Source: Rhizobium sp. Pop5
GTDB taxonomy: Bacteria > Pseudomonadota > Alphaproteobacteria > Rhizobiales > Rhizobiaceae
NCBI RefSeq assembly: GCF_024721175.1
Contig: NZ_CP099401.1
Coordinates: 372,001 to 436,000, forward strand
DNA: 64,000 nucleotides
Reading direction: 5' to 3'
Shown: piece by piece, positions 18,123 to 28,998 of the stretch
How positions within the stretch are numbered: position 1 is the stretch's first letter
How the letters are laid out: each line of letters begins with the position of its first letter
Program-made: the position numbers and the translations under genes
Notes under the pieces: model-generated
Told to the model about the DNA's origin: nothing
Seen by the model: only the letters and a program-made list of their open reading frames with translations
Database searches by the model: none

Positions 18123-19828
18123 AAAAGCTGCTCATCGCCAATCGCGGTGAAATCGCCATCCGCATCGCGCGGGCTGCGCGAGACTACGGCGTCACGTCGG
18201 TCGGGATCTATTCGGCGGCAGATGCCAACGCGCTTCACGCGGAACTGGTCGACGAAGCCTATACACTCGGCGCGGGCCGGCCCGCCGACACCTACCTCAA
18301 CATCGAAAAGATCCTTGATATTGCCCGCCGTGCCGGAGCCGACGCCGTGCATCCCGGCTACGGTTTCCTGTCGGAGCGTGCGGAATTTGCTCAAGCCGTC
18401 ATCGATGCGGGAATGACATGGGTTGGTCCCTCTCCCGCCGTGATTACGGCGCTCGGCGACAAGGTGGAAGCCCGACGGATCGCAGCGAAGGTGGGAGCGC
18501 CTCTCGTCAGGGGTTCCGATGGCCCGTTGCAGACAGCTGCCGATGCCATGGCATTCGCCAAGGAGGCGGGGCTTCCGCTTGCCATCAAGGCCGCTTTCGG
18601 CGGCGGCGGACGCGGCATGAAGGTTGCGCGGCGGCTGGAAGAGGTCGGCGAGCTTTTTGAATCGGCGGTGCGCGAGGCGACGGAAGCCTTTGGTCGCGGC
18701 GAGTGTTATGCCGAACAGTTTCTTGATCGGCCCCGCCATGTCGAAGCGCAGATCATTGCCGACAGCCACGGAAACACCGTTGTGCTCGGCACGCGCGATT
18801 GCTCCCTGCAAAGACGAAATCAGAAACTGGTCGAAGAGGCCCCCGCTCCGTTCATCAGCGACGAGCAGCGGAGCCGCATTCATGACGCTGCCCGCGCGAT
18901 CTGCGCCGCGGCAGGCTATACCGGGGCCGGGACGGTGGAATTCCTTCTGTCGCAGACCGGCGTCATATCCTTCCTCGAAGTCAATACGCGGCTTCAGGTG
19001 GAGCATCCCGTCACCGAGGAGACAACCGGCATCGATATCGTTGTCGAGCAGTTGCGTATTGCCGATGGATTGCCGCTTTCCCTCACCGACACACCGCAAC
19101 CGCGCGGCCACTCGTTCGAATTTCGTATCAACGCAGAGGATCCGGGCCGGGGATTTCTGCCGACCCCAGGCCTGATCACCCGCTTTCGCGCGCCGGCAGG
19201 GCCTGGTGTGCGCCTCGACACGGGCGTCGAAACCGGCTCGGAAATTCCCGGGCTGTACGATTCGATGATGGCAAAGCTCGTCGTCACCGCGCCGACCAGA
19301 GAGGAAGCGCTCGTGCGGGCTCGCCGGGCCCTCGCTGAGTTTCAGATCGAAGGGGTCGCTTCCGTGCTGCCCTTTCATCGCGCCGTGGTGAACGAGCGCG
19401 ACTTTACCGGCGAAGATGGTTTCCGTGTCTTCACCAATTGGATCGAGACCGAATTTCGCGGTGTGGAGCCCTCCGCTCGCGTTGATCCGGTCGAAGGCGG
19501 GCTTCTGCACAGCTTCATCGAGATTGACGGCAAGCGCCATCTGCTGGGGCTTCCGGCCGCACTCTTTTCAGGCGCCGTCACCTCTTCCGTAGCCAAGCCT
19601 CCTTCTCAAACGGTGAGCGAAGGAACGATTACCGCGCCCATACCGGGAGCGCTGCAGCAATGGCTGGTGGAAGACGGAGCGCAGGTTGCCGAAGGCGATG
19701 TCGTGGCACTGATCGAGGCGATGAAAATGGAAACGCGGGTCGTCGCTCCGAGGTCCGGTCGCATTCGCCTGAAAGCCGAAGCGGGCAGCACCGTCGCACT
19801 CGGCATCGAACTCGCAACGATCGAGTAG
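18119..19828 (+). CDS. Biotin carboxylase with C-terminal biotinyl (BCCP) domain
   Basis: A 569-residue protein joining biotin carboxylase and biotin carrier. Residues 1-~445 are the ATP-grasp carboxylase ([55 protein letters not shown]). The C-terminal ~75 residues are a biotinyl domain with the EAMKM motif; Lys536 should carry biotin. Acyl-CoA carboxylase alpha chains are usually about 90 residues longer, so the linker is short. No acyl-CoA carboxyltransferase beta gene is near. Instead the operon supplies the PxpB-PxpC fusion, the urea-carboxylase-type transferase. Role proposed: ATP/bicarbonate-dependent activation of an amide or lactam such as 5-oxoproline (inference). Confidence 0.92.
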   Translation: MKKLLIANRGEIAIRIARAARDYGVTSVGIYSAADANALHAELVDEAYTLGAGRPADTYLNIEKILDIARRAGADAVHPGYGFLSERAEFAQAVIDAGMTWVGPSPAVITALGDKVEARRIAAKVGAPLVRGSDGPLQTAADAMAFAKEAGLPLAIKAAFGGGGRGMKVARRLEEVGELFESAVREATEAFGRGECYAEQFLDRPRHVEAQIIADSHGNTVVLGTRDCSLQRRNQKLVEEAPAPFISDEQRSRIHDAARAICAAAGYTGAGTVEFLLSQTGVISFLEVNTRLQVEHPVTEETTGIDIVVEQLRIADGLPLSLTDTPQPRGHSFEFRINAEDPGRGFLPTPGLITRFRAPAGPGVRLDTGVETGSEIPGLYDSMMAKLVVTAPTREEALVRARRALAEFQIEGVASVLPFHRAVVNERDFTGEDGFRVFTNWIETEFRGVEPSARVDPVEGGLLHSFIEIDGKRHLLGLPAALFSGAVTSSVAKPPSQTVSEGTITAPIPGALQQWLVEDGAQVAEGDVVALIEAMKMETRVVAPRSGRIRLKAEAGSTVALGIELATIE

Positions 19829-19839
19829 AGACGACCGCG

Positions 19840-20460
19840 TCAGGATCGGCCGTTATCCCCGCGTCCGCGCGTTGCCGCAATCCATTCGAGGGTACGTCGC
19901 TCGGGATCGGGATTGCGCGTGATGTCGGTCACGACGGCAGCACTGTCGGCGCCGTTTTCAAATACGCCGGCAAGGCGTTCCACGGTCAATCCGCCAATGG
20001 CGACAAGCGGCAGCGAACCGATGCGGCTTTTCCAGTCCTGCAGGCGGTCGAGGCCTTGCGGCGCCCAGGGCATGGCTTTGAGGACGGTGGGGTAGATCGG
20101 ACCGAGCGCGATGTAATCCGGACGCGCCGCAAGCGCGACGCCCAATTCCGCCTCGTCATGGGTGGAAAGCCCTAATTTCAGCCCGGCCTGACGGATGGCG
20201 GCAAGATTGGCCGCAGCCAGATCCTCCTGGCCGAGATGGACGAAGTCGCAGCCCTCCTCGATGGCAAGCCGCCAATAGTCATTGACGATCAGCTGGCATC
20301 CATGCGCCTCACAGACTGCTTTTGCCCGCTTGATGTCGGCGCGGATGTCAGGCAGCGACCGTTCCTTGACGCGCAATTGCACGAGTTTGACCCCGAGCGG
20401 AACCAGCCTTTCGATCCAGGCCGCGTTGTCGACGATGAGATAGAAAGGATCGAGCCTCAC
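19840..20460 (-). CDS. thiE: Thiamine phosphate synthase
   Basis: A 206-residue TIM-barrel enzyme that joins the pyrimidine (HMP-PP) and thiazole phosphate to make thiamine monophosphate. Family features: VQLRVKERS near the N-terminus, [25 protein letters not shown] in the middle and LGPIYPT with [28 protein letters not shown] at the phosphate-binding end. The usual DSK-type loop after PT is replaced by [11 protein letters not shown], as in the shorter rhizobial ThiE proteins. Last gene of the thiCOSGE operon; its start overlaps the thiG stop by 4 bases. Convergent with the biotin carboxylase gene, 11 bases apart. Confidence 0.93.
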   Translation of the reverse strand: MRLDPFYLIVDNAAWIERLVPLGVKLVQLRVKERSLPDIRADIKRAKAVCEAHGCQLIVNDYWRLAIEEGCDFVHLGQEDLAAANLAAIRQAGLKLGLSTHDEAELGVALAARPDYIALGPIYPTVLKAMPWAPQGLDRLQDWKSRIGSLPLVAIGGLTVERLAGVFENGADSAAVVTDITRNPDPERRTLEWIAATRGRGDNGRS

Positions 20461-21230
20461 GCGAAAACCGCCTTTCCGATCACCGGTGTCGAGGGAACCG
20501 CCATGTCGCGCGGTTCCAGCATGCCCGCGCCGAATGCCTGCCTGCCGGCATCGATCGCCTTGGCAAAGGCTTCCGCCATAGCGGCAGGATCGCCCGCGCC
20601 GGCAACCGCGGTGTTCAGAAGAACCGCGTCAAAGCCCAACTCCATCACGGTCGTTGCATGCGACGGCCGGCCGATCCCCGCATCGACGATCAGCGGTACA
20701 TCGGGAAAATGCGCGCGCATGGAGCGCAGGGCGGAAAGGTTGAGCGGCCCGGCCGCCGTTCCGATCGGCGCGCACCAGGGCATCAAGACTTTGCATCCTA
20801 CCTCCAGCAGGCGCTCGGCCACCACCAGATCGTCGGTCGTATAGGGGAAGACCTCGAACCCTTCGCTGCAGAGAATCCGCGCGGCCTCCACGAGCGCAAA
20901 GACGTCAGGCTGCAGCGTATCGTGGTTGCCGATCACTTCGAGCTTGATCCAGTTGGTCTGGAACACCTCGCGCGCCATCTTGGCCGTCAGCACCGCCTCG
21001 GAGACGCCGTGGCAGCCGGCCGTGTTCGGAAGCACGCGCACCCCGAGCGCGCGGATCATATCGAAAAATGCGCCACCATTGCGCCCGCCGGCCGTTTCAC
21101 GCCGCAGCGACACCGTGACGATCTCCGTGCCGGACCGTTTGACGGCATCGGTGAGCACTGCCGGCGAAGGGTAACGCGCGGTGCCGAGAAGAAGTCGCGA
21201 TCGGATCTGGTCTCCGTAAAGATCAAGCAT
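20457..21230 (-). CDS. thiG: Thiazole synthase
   Basis: A 257-residue TIM-barrel enzyme that builds the thiamine thiazole from deoxyxylulose phosphate, dehydroglycine and ThiS thiocarboxylate. It shows the opening [18 protein letters not shown], the segment [11 protein letters not shown] whose Lys (about residue 97) should form the Schiff base with the sugar phosphate, and [17 protein letters not shown] with [21 protein letters not shown] near the C-terminus. It starts one base after thiS. Dehydroglycine would come from the ThiO encoded two genes upstream, the aerobic route, rather than from ThiH. Confidence 0.97.
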   Translation of the reverse strand: MLDLYGDQIRSRLLLGTARYPSPAVLTDAVKRSGTEIVTVSLRRETAGGRNGGAFFDMIRALGVRVLPNTAGCHGVSEAVLTAKMAREVFQTNWIKLEVIGNHDTLQPDVFALVEAARILCSEGFEVFPYTTDDLVVAERLLEVGCKVLMPWCAPIGTAAGPLNLSALRSMRAHFPDVPLIVDAGIGRPSHATTVMELGFDAVLLNTAVAGAGDPAAMAEAFAKAIDAGRQAFGAGMLEPRDMAVPSTPVIGKAVFA

Positions 21231-21231
21231 G

Positions 21232-21429
21232 TCAGCCTCCCTGCATCGGGGTCAGGATTTCGATCCTGTCATTGTCGTTCAGAGCGTGCCCTTCGCGGTC
21301 TTCGCGGTGAACAAGCTCGCCGTTGACGGCAGTCGCCAGCCACTCGCCTTCGTAATCGAGGGCGGCCAACAGCTGCGAAAGGGTGGTCGCGGCGATTGTC
21401 TGAGGTTCGCCATTGATGATCAGACGCAT
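21232..21429 (-). CDS. thiS: Sulfur carrier protein ThiS
   Basis: A 65-residue ubiquitin-fold sulfur carrier. It starts [12 protein letters not shown], has the NDNDRIEIL strand near the end and terminates in the obligatory Gly-Gly (PMQGG), the site of adenylation and thiocarboxylation. Its ATG lies within the 3' end of thiO (10-base overlap). The activating enzyme ThiF is not encoded in this operon and must come from elsewhere in the genome. Confidence 0.96.
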   Translation of the reverse strand: MRLIINGEPQTIAATTLSQLLAALDYEGEWLATAVNGELVHREDREGHALNDNDRIEILTPMQGG

Positions 21430-22400
21430 TGGGAACTCCTTTGCTTCGTCCGTCCGGAAAAGACGAGATCTGCGGCTTTTGCAGCCATTGCGGGCGCCAG
21501 GAGGAAACCATGGCGATAAAGACCGTTGAGGACGACGGCATTGCCTTCCCGTATGACCCGCGGAAGATTGTCGGGAAAGGCCGGGCGAATGCCGGCGCCG
21601 GTTTCGACAAGCGCGGCGTCCGCAAAGGCCGGATGCAGCGTGTAAGCCGCGTTCAGCAGTTCCATCAGCGAGCGTGCGGTGATCGGCCCGCTGTAATCGG
21701 TCTCGATCATCGTTGCACCGACCATGAAGAGGCCGTCGCCGCGCGGCACGACATAGACCGGGATGCGGGGATGAAGCAGGCGGACAGGCCGTGAAAGCTC
21801 TATCTCATCGGTACGCAGATAAAGCATCTCGCCCCGCACGCCGCGCAGATCGTTCACCTGCCCGATGCGGGCAGCGCCCGTGCAATCGACGATATCGGAG
21901 AAATCGTCTTCCTCCGCATCGCCGACTGAAAAAACAACGTCCTGCGCCGCCAATTTTTCTTTCAACACGTGCAGCGCCTGCCTGGGATCGAGATGCGCTT
22001 CCTCCGGGAAAAACAGCCCTTGCCGGAACCGTCCGGCAAGGGCCGGCTCGAGCGAGGCAACGTCTTCCTCGTCGACCCATCGATAACAGCTCGTCCGGCC
22101 GGCAAAGCGTTTCAGCTCCCCGTGGTCGCGCGCCGGGGCGACCACCAGCGTCCCGTTGCGGGTGACGTACCCCGGCAGGATCGCCTCCCAAAGCGCGGCG
22201 GCCTGCGCTCCGAGCCGGAGCACGGCCTCGTCGGCGCTTTCCCGCTCGCACCAGGGTGCCAGCATGCCGCCCGCAAGCCAGGACGCGGCGCGATCGAAGT
22301 TTGCGTGCGGGTCGACAACTTCTACCTCGGCACCGCGGGTGAGCAGTTCGTGCGCGACGGCAAGGCCGGCGACGCCGGCCCCTTTGACAAGGATGCGCAT
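21420..22400 (-). CDS. thiO: Glycine oxidase (thiamine pathway)
   Basis: A 326-residue FAD-dependent amine oxidase giving dehydroglycine for ThiG. The N-terminal FAD-binding motif is VKGAGVAGLAVAHELL, ending in an acidic residue after the second strand (VEVVDPHA). The C-terminus has GAGIRPAFPDNLPRVIREGNAVVLNGLYRHGFLLAPAMA, typical of ThiO/DadA oxidases. The open frame extends 111 codons into thiC, but ATG at 22400, one base past the thiC stop, begins the conserved sequence, so it is taken as the start. Second gene of the operon, coupled to thiC. Confidence 0.94.
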   Translation of the reverse strand: MRILVKGAGVAGLAVAHELLTRGAEVEVVDPHANFDRAASWLAGGMLAPWCERESADEAVLRLGAQAAALWEAILPGYVTRNGTLVVAPARDHGELKRFAGRTSCYRWVDEEDVASLEPALAGRFRQGLFFPEEAHLDPRQALHVLKEKLAAQDVVFSVGDAEEDDFSDIVDCTGAARIGQVNDLRGVRGEMLYLRTDEIELSRPVRLLHPRIPVYVVPRGDGLFMVGATMIETDYSGPITARSLMELLNAAYTLHPAFADAALVETGAGIRPAFPDNLPRVIREGNAVVLNGLYRHGFLLAPAMAAKAADLVFSGRTKQRSSQCV

Positions 22401-22401
22401 C

Positions 22402-24443
<2,042 letters not shown>

Positions 24444-24536
24444 GTGAATGCTGCGGAGGCTACGTCCTCGGCCGAGTTCATGTCAACCCTGGAACTGAGG
24501 CGTAACGTGATGAAGTCAGGCGCGATCCGGGTGGTC

Positions 24537-24779
24537 CTACCGCCACTTGCGAGCATCCGCGCTATCCTGACAGCCATATGGCGGCAAGGCGTTAGCGAAC
24601 GTGGCATGCAGCGTGACGCATCCCCATTCATTGATCGGGCCGGGCATGCGGCTGTTCAACTCGATGCCGACCTCATCATAGGGACTTTCCGCATTGGTGA
24701 CATAGCGGTACCAGCGGAAGCCAATCACCACGGCCAGGACAATGACGACAGTCAGCAATAATTGAATGGCTCGACGCAT
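24537..24779 (-). CDS. Small single-pass membrane protein, function unknown
   Basis: An 80-residue protein. ATG at 24779 has AAGGGGGA upstream and begins a basic residue pair followed by one membrane helix (AIQLLLTVVIVLAVVIGF, about residues 4-21). The rest is a short exported domain with two cysteines (WGCVTLHATF and PPYGCQDS) that could form a disulfide. The longer open frame upstream is not membrane-like and lacks a ribosome site. It lies upstream of the thi box on the same strand. No family recognised. Confidence 0.65.
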   Translation of the reverse strand: MRRAIQLLLTVVIVLAVVIGFRWYRYVTNAESPYDEVGIELNSRMPGPINEWGCVTLHATFANALPPYGCQDSADARKWR

Positions 24780-24963
24780 ATATTCCCCCTTAAAATCAAT
24801 AGTATCGGGTTTGCCGCCTCTTCGTGGAGACCGGATCTCCTGCCTTCCTAGTGAGTGGCGCTGACGCACACAAGATGACCGTGCGCTCGGCAGCAAGCTT
24901 CGATCCGGTTATGCCGCGGAAATCTTCGGCGCGCCGCGGATCGCATCGTGCCGGTGGGTGTGC

Positions 24964-25548
24964 TCAGCCGACACCGCTCAGAAATTCCTCGGTCTTCATG
25001 AGATCGAGCTGCACGGAGAACCGATCGTGGAGAAGTTCCAGCGATGCGTCATAGGTATCGTCGGCGCTGCTGCAGACGGCGTCCTTCAGCACGATGACGC
25101 GATAGGCAAGATCGATCGCGCCGAGCGTCGTGGCAAGCACGCAGACATCGGTCTCACCGCCAGTGATGACGAGCGTGTCGACCCGCTCGGACTGAAGGAT
25201 CGTGTGAAGGCGCCCGTCGACCCAGGGTGAATAAGTGCGTTTGTCGAAATGCCTTGCCGGCGGAACCAGCGGCGCCAGCGGTGAAGCCAGCTCGACGAGG
25301 TCGCGCGGCAGATGTTCACCTGTCATCATCCACCATTTCCGGTAATAGTCCCGCCATTTCCCCGGCATGTCGTCCGCATGCTGGGGTGGCATGAAGCGCG
25401 TGAAGATCGTCCGGGACGGGTGCCTGCCGGCGAGTTCAGCGATCTGCGGAGAGACCCGCGCCATCCAGGGAACGTGCCAAGGCGTATCTTCGGCGAACAT
25501 CCGCTGCATGTCGACGCAAAGGTGCCGCCACTCACCGATCTCGCCCAT
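24964..25548 (-). CDS. Cysteine hydrolase, isochorismatase family
   Basis: A 194-residue hydrolase with the full catalytic triad of the family: Asp13 (CVDMQRMF), Lys103 (FDKRTYSPW) and Cys136 (GGETDVCVLAT), plus the preceding cis-peptide region. Family members hydrolyse N-carbamoyl amides, nicotinamide, peroxyureidoacrylate or isochorismate. The Trp-rich insertion (WRDYYRKWWMMTG) does not point to a known substrate. It stands alone between the small membrane protein gene and the GGDEF/EAL gene. Confidence 0.88.
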   Translation of the reverse strand: MGEIGEWRHLCVDMQRMFAEDTPWHVPWMARVSPQIAELAGRHPSRTIFTRFMPPQHADDMPGKWRDYYRKWWMMTGEHLPRDLVELASPLAPLVPPARHFDKRTYSPWVDGRLHTILQSERVDTLVITGGETDVCVLATTLGAIDLAYRVIVLKDAVCSSADDTYDASLELLHDRFSVQLDLMKTEEFLSGVG

Positions 25549-25621
25549 CGCCTCCTCCGCTGACCTCCGGCGCTAACCGTGGCCTGGGACGAAAGTTCCC
25601 CACCGGAGGAAGGCAACACCC

Positions 25622-28009
25622 TCACGCGATAGCTTTTGGAACGATCCTGACTAGCCCGGCCGCGCCCTCGGGCTGCCGGAAACAATGGAGTTCGCAAAGC
25701 GGGACGGGCTTCGAAAAGAAATAGCCCTGGAGGTCGGTGCAGCCCAGCGCCGTCAGAAAGTCGCGTTGATATTCTGTCTCGACCCCTTCGGCCGTCGTCG
25801 AGATCCCGAGGTTGCGGCTGAGCGCGACCATGGCGCCGATGATGGCTGCCCCATTGGCTTTGGAGCCGAGCAGCGAGACGAAAGATCGATCGATCTTGAT
25901 CCTGTCGATATCGAAGCGCATCAGGTGGCTGAGGCACGAATAGCCGGTTCCGAAATCGTCGAGCGAAATCTGAACGCCCCGGCTCCTTAGCGACTTCAGC
26001 ACCGTGTAGACGTCGGAGTTGTCCTCGATCAGCGAGGACTCGGTGAGCTCGAGTTCAAGCCGGGATGGCGCCAACCCGGTCTCCTGAAGCACGGCGAAGA
26101 CTTCCTCGGCAAAATTTGGTCTCCTCAACTGGGAGGGGGAGACGTTGACGGCGACGAAACCATTCTCAGGCCAATTGCAGGCGGCCTTGCAGGCCTCACG
26201 CAGCACCCAGAAACCGAGCGCGTCGATGAGGCCGCCCTCCTCGGCGACAGGGATGAAGCTTGCAGGCGTCAGCAGCCCGCGTTGGCTGTGGCGCCAACGC
26301 ACGAGCGCCTCGGCACCCGACGCCCGATATCCGTTCTCCGCGCGATGTATCGTCTGATAATGGACTTCCAGCGATCCGAAATCCGGCCTGTTTGCGATCG
26401 GATCGGGTTGGGTGCCGTGAGCGGAAGCCACCCCTTTGGCCAGAACTTCCCGCAATTCGTTCTTGAGAATGTCGCGTGCGTTCCTGCCGCCGTCCATGGA
26501 TGGGGAATAGGCCCGCCATTCGCCTCTTCCGCCAACCTTCGCCTCGTAAAGCGCGACGTCGGCATAGCGCATGATGTCGTCCGCGTTCCGCCCGGAATCC
26601 GGCACGACGGTCACGCCTACCGAGCCACCGACCCGCGCGACCGCTTCGCCCTTCAAAAGCGGGAAGGGCTTCGCGAGTTCGGCAACGATCGCCTCGCATA
26701 TTGCCGGCAGAATTTGATCGTCGTCGATATCCCGGAGAAGCAAGGCAAACTCATCCCCTCCAAGCCGGGCAAGCGTGTCACCGGGACGAAGAAGCGATCG
26801 GACCCGCTCGGCCGCCATCCTGATCAGTTCATCGCCGGCGGCATGGCCGAACGTGTCGTTCACAGCCTTGAACCGGTCGAGGTCAAGAAGCGCGACGGCG
26901 AAGCGCTCGACCGAATCTTGCGTATCGGCCAGGCATTCGTCGAAGCGCATCGCAAACATTGCGCGATTGGGAAGGCCGGTCAGCACATCGTGCAGGGCAA
27001 GCTGCCTGGCATGAAGCTCGCTCTTCTTCAGATCGCCGAGACTGCTGCGCAAGCGCACGAGCAAGACCGAGAACAGGACCGCGATCACCAAGGCGGCAAT
27101 GGATAACGCCGGCATCAGCCGGCCGATCACCCTCGAGCCCGGAAGGTCGGGCCGCCAGACGATGAAGCCGATCGGTTCGCCGTTTGACGTCGCGTCGATT
27201 TGAAACGCAACCTCGTTTTCGTCGGCATCTGCGGTGCGCGCGAAGCGTGCGCCATTGAGGCCCTGCTGCCGGCTCAATTCGTCCAGTGCCGCGCCATCGA
27301 TAAACCGCACGACGATCAGGAATTGCCGCGTGGGCTGATCTTGTCCCTGCGGAGCTTCGTTGATGGCCACGACTCCGACGATCGTCGGACGACCTTCCAG
27401 CCGCATCAGATTGGCCAGGGCACGGTTGGGACGCGCCGCGTTCGCAAGGCGGTTTTCCATTGAGGACGGTGTTCGTTCATTGGAAATCGCGCCTTGGTTA
27501 ACCGCAAGGCGGGCATCCTGAAGGAGCGGCAAAAGGAGAGGCTTCATCCAGCGATAGCGCTTTTCCGTTTGGGCGTCCGCCATCATCAGCAGGTGAGCCT
27601 GCTCATCGACCACAAAAGCCTGATCGTAGCCGAAAGCGGACATTGCGGTCTGGCTGATCGCGCTTCCTGTCGCCGTCGTCAGAACCATATCGAGGCTGGA
27701 CGAAACTCCGGCCGCCCGGGAGGCCGGATGGACGCGGGCGAGATAGCCGTTGCCGAACTGGCCTATGACATGGGCTACCTGCGTGACCTGCTCTCGCAGG
27801 CGCGCATTGACCAGCTGGCGTTGGCGGTCGAGGGCCGCCGCGTCGCTCTCCGTTCCCGCCCACAAAGCCGAGAGCACGACCAGTCCGATTGCGCCGAGCC
27901 CGCTGACGGCGATGAGAAAGAGAATTCTGCCCGAAGCTATCCAGGATTGCTGAAACGTATCGGAACTGGGAGGACGAACGATGTGCAAGCGTAGACCCCT
28001 GAACACCAC
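25622..28009 (-). CDS. GGDEF/EAL protein with periplasmic CHASE4-like sensor
   Basis: A 795-residue inner-membrane protein for cyclic-di-GMP turnover. Order: cytoplasmic tail, membrane helix (~27-50), a ~250-residue periplasmic CHASE4-like domain, second helix (~300-320), GGDEF domain (LARLGGDEFALLL, motif near 416-420) and EAL domain (SGAEALVRWRH near 565). The EAL part keeps the metal/catalytic segments ELTESSLIEDNSD and DDFGTGYSCLSHL, and the GGDEF motif is intact, so both activities are possible. The gene is divergent, 106 bases apart, from an orphan amino-acid-binding protein gene, which hints at a shared signal (inference). Confidence 0.93.
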   Translation of the reverse strand: MVFRGLRLHIVRPPSSDTFQQSWIASGRILFLIAVSGLGAIGLVVLSALWAGTESDAAALDRQRQLVNARLREQVTQVAHVIGQFGNGYLARVHPASRAAGVSSSLDMVLTTATGSAISQTAMSAFGYDQAFVVDEQAHLLMMADAQTEKRYRWMKPLLLPLLQDARLAVNQGAISNERTPSSMENRLANAARPNRALANLMRLEGRPTIVGVVAINEAPQGQDQPTRQFLIVVRFIDGAALDELSRQQGLNGARFARTADADENEVAFQIDATSNGEPIGFIVWRPDLPGSRVIGRLMPALSIAALVIAVLFSVLLVRLRSSLGDLKKSELHARQLALHDVLTGLPNRAMFAMRFDECLADTQDSVERFAVALLDLDRFKAVNDTFGHAAGDELIRMAAERVRSLLRPGDTLARLGGDEFALLLRDIDDDQILPAICEAIVAELAKPFPLLKGEAVARVGGSVGVTVVPDSGRNADDIMRYADVALYEAKVGGRGEWRAYSPSMDGGRNARDILKNELREVLAKGVASAHGTQPDPIANRPDFGSLEVHYQTIHRAENGYRASGAEALVRWRHSQRGLLTPASFIPVAEEGGLIDALGFWVLREACKAACNWPENGFVAVNVSPSQLRRPNFAEEVFAVLQETGLAPSRLELELTESSLIEDNSDVYTVLKSLRSRGVQISLDDFGTGYSCLSHLMRFDIDRIKIDRSFVSLLGSKANGAAIIGAMVALSRNLGISTTAEGVETEYQRDFLTALGCTDLQGYFFSKPVPLCELHCFRQPEGAAGLVRIVPKAIA

Positions 28010-28115
28010 GGGAAGCGGGCGCCGTCACCGACAGTAACAAGGAAGCGTTCACGTAGAATTAAAAGCTAAGGCGCACTATTGGCGAGATCGATGACGCACG
28101 AAGGAGTTCCCGACG

Positions 28116-28922
28116 ATGCTGCGCATGTCCATTCAATCTATGTTGCGCGGAACGCTGATGGCGGGCGGCGTGGGTATCCTTTTAGCTGCGGTCTTACCGC
28201 TCCCGGTGGCCGCGCAGGATCCGACCCCCATGAGAATTGCTGTTGAGGGCGCATTTCCGCCCTTCAACTACCTTGATGCGAACAACAAGCTTCAGGGCTT
28301 CGACATCGACGTTGCCAATGCCCTTTGCGAAGTGGGCAAATTCGAGTGCCAGTTCATCATCGAGAAGTGGGACGATATGATCCCGGATCTCATTGCCAGC
28401 AAATACGACGCAATCATCTCATCCATGTCGATGAGCCTTGAGCGGCGCCAGAAGGTTGCTTTCACTGAGAAATACTACAACAGTCCGTCAGTATTCATCG
28501 CTCGCAAGGATTCGCCGATCAGCGATATCAGCCCTGCCGCCCTGAGTGGAAAAATCCTCGGGGTGACGTCGTCGACGGCGCAGGAATCCTACGCCAAGCA
28601 TTTTTATCCCGATATGAAGAAGACGGTTTTCCGGTCGTCGCCGGAATTGTACAAGGGGCTGTCGGACGGAAGGGTCGACATTATCCTTGAAGACAAGCTT
28701 GCGATCTACGACTGGATTGCGAACACGAAGGCAGGAACCTGCTGTGAGTTCAAGGGACCGGATCTGGTCGATGTGACCTATTTTGGCGAGGGCGCCGGAA
28801 TTGCGCTGCGCCCGGATGATGGCGAGCGTCTGGCGCGCCTGAACGCCGCCTTGAAGACGATCAAGGAAGACGGGACTTATGACATGATCAACGCGAAATA
28901 TTTCCCGTTCAGCATTGAGTAG
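28116..28922 (+). CDS. Amino-acid-type periplasmic binding protein (SBP family 3)
   Basis: A 268-residue exported protein with a signal peptide ending at about PVAAQD (residue ~35). The mature start is MRIAVEGAFPPFNYLDANNKLQGFDIDVANALCEV, diagnostic of the lysine/arginine/ornithine-binding family. MSMSLERRQKVAFTEKYYNSPSVFIARKDS and LGVTSSTAQESY complete the two lobes. AAGGAG lies upstream of ATG. No permease or ATPase gene flanks it, so it works with distant transport genes or acts as a sensor partner. A strong hairpin follows the stop. Confidence 0.9.
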   Translation: MLRMSIQSMLRGTLMAGGVGILLAAVLPLPVAAQDPTPMRIAVEGAFPPFNYLDANNKLQGFDIDVANALCEVGKFECQFIIEKWDDMIPDLIASKYDAIISSMSMSLERRQKVAFTEKYYNSPSVFIARKDSPISDISPAALSGKILGVTSSTAQESYAKHFYPDMKKTVFRSSPELYKGLSDGRVDIILEDKLAIYDWIANTKAGTCCEFKGPDLVDVTYFGEGAGIALRPDDGERLARLNAALKTIKEDGTYDMINAKYFPFSIE

Positions 28923-28953
28923 CCGCCGACCGTATTTTGGTGTGATCGATGCA

Positions 28954-28986
28954 AGATGGCCGGCTCTTGTCCGGCCATCTCTGTTT
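28954..28986. terminator. Hairpin terminator between convergent genes
   Basis: AGATGGCCGG and CCGGCCATCT are perfect ten-base inverted repeats around a seven-base loop, followed on the forward strand by CTGTTT. It lies 31 bases past the binding-protein gene and 18 bases before the end of the convergent dehydrogenase gene, so it may serve both. Confidence 0.65.
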
Positions 28987-28998
28987 CGGTCCTGAAGG

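Noticed and set aside
18044..19540. A 498-codon reverse frame opposite the biotin carboxylase
   Set aside because: Antisense to a gene with clear motifs; no family features.
24780..24963. A gene or RNA between the small membrane protein and cysteine hydrolase genes
   Set aside because: Open frames here are short extensions without ribosome sites, and no RNA structure is apparent.
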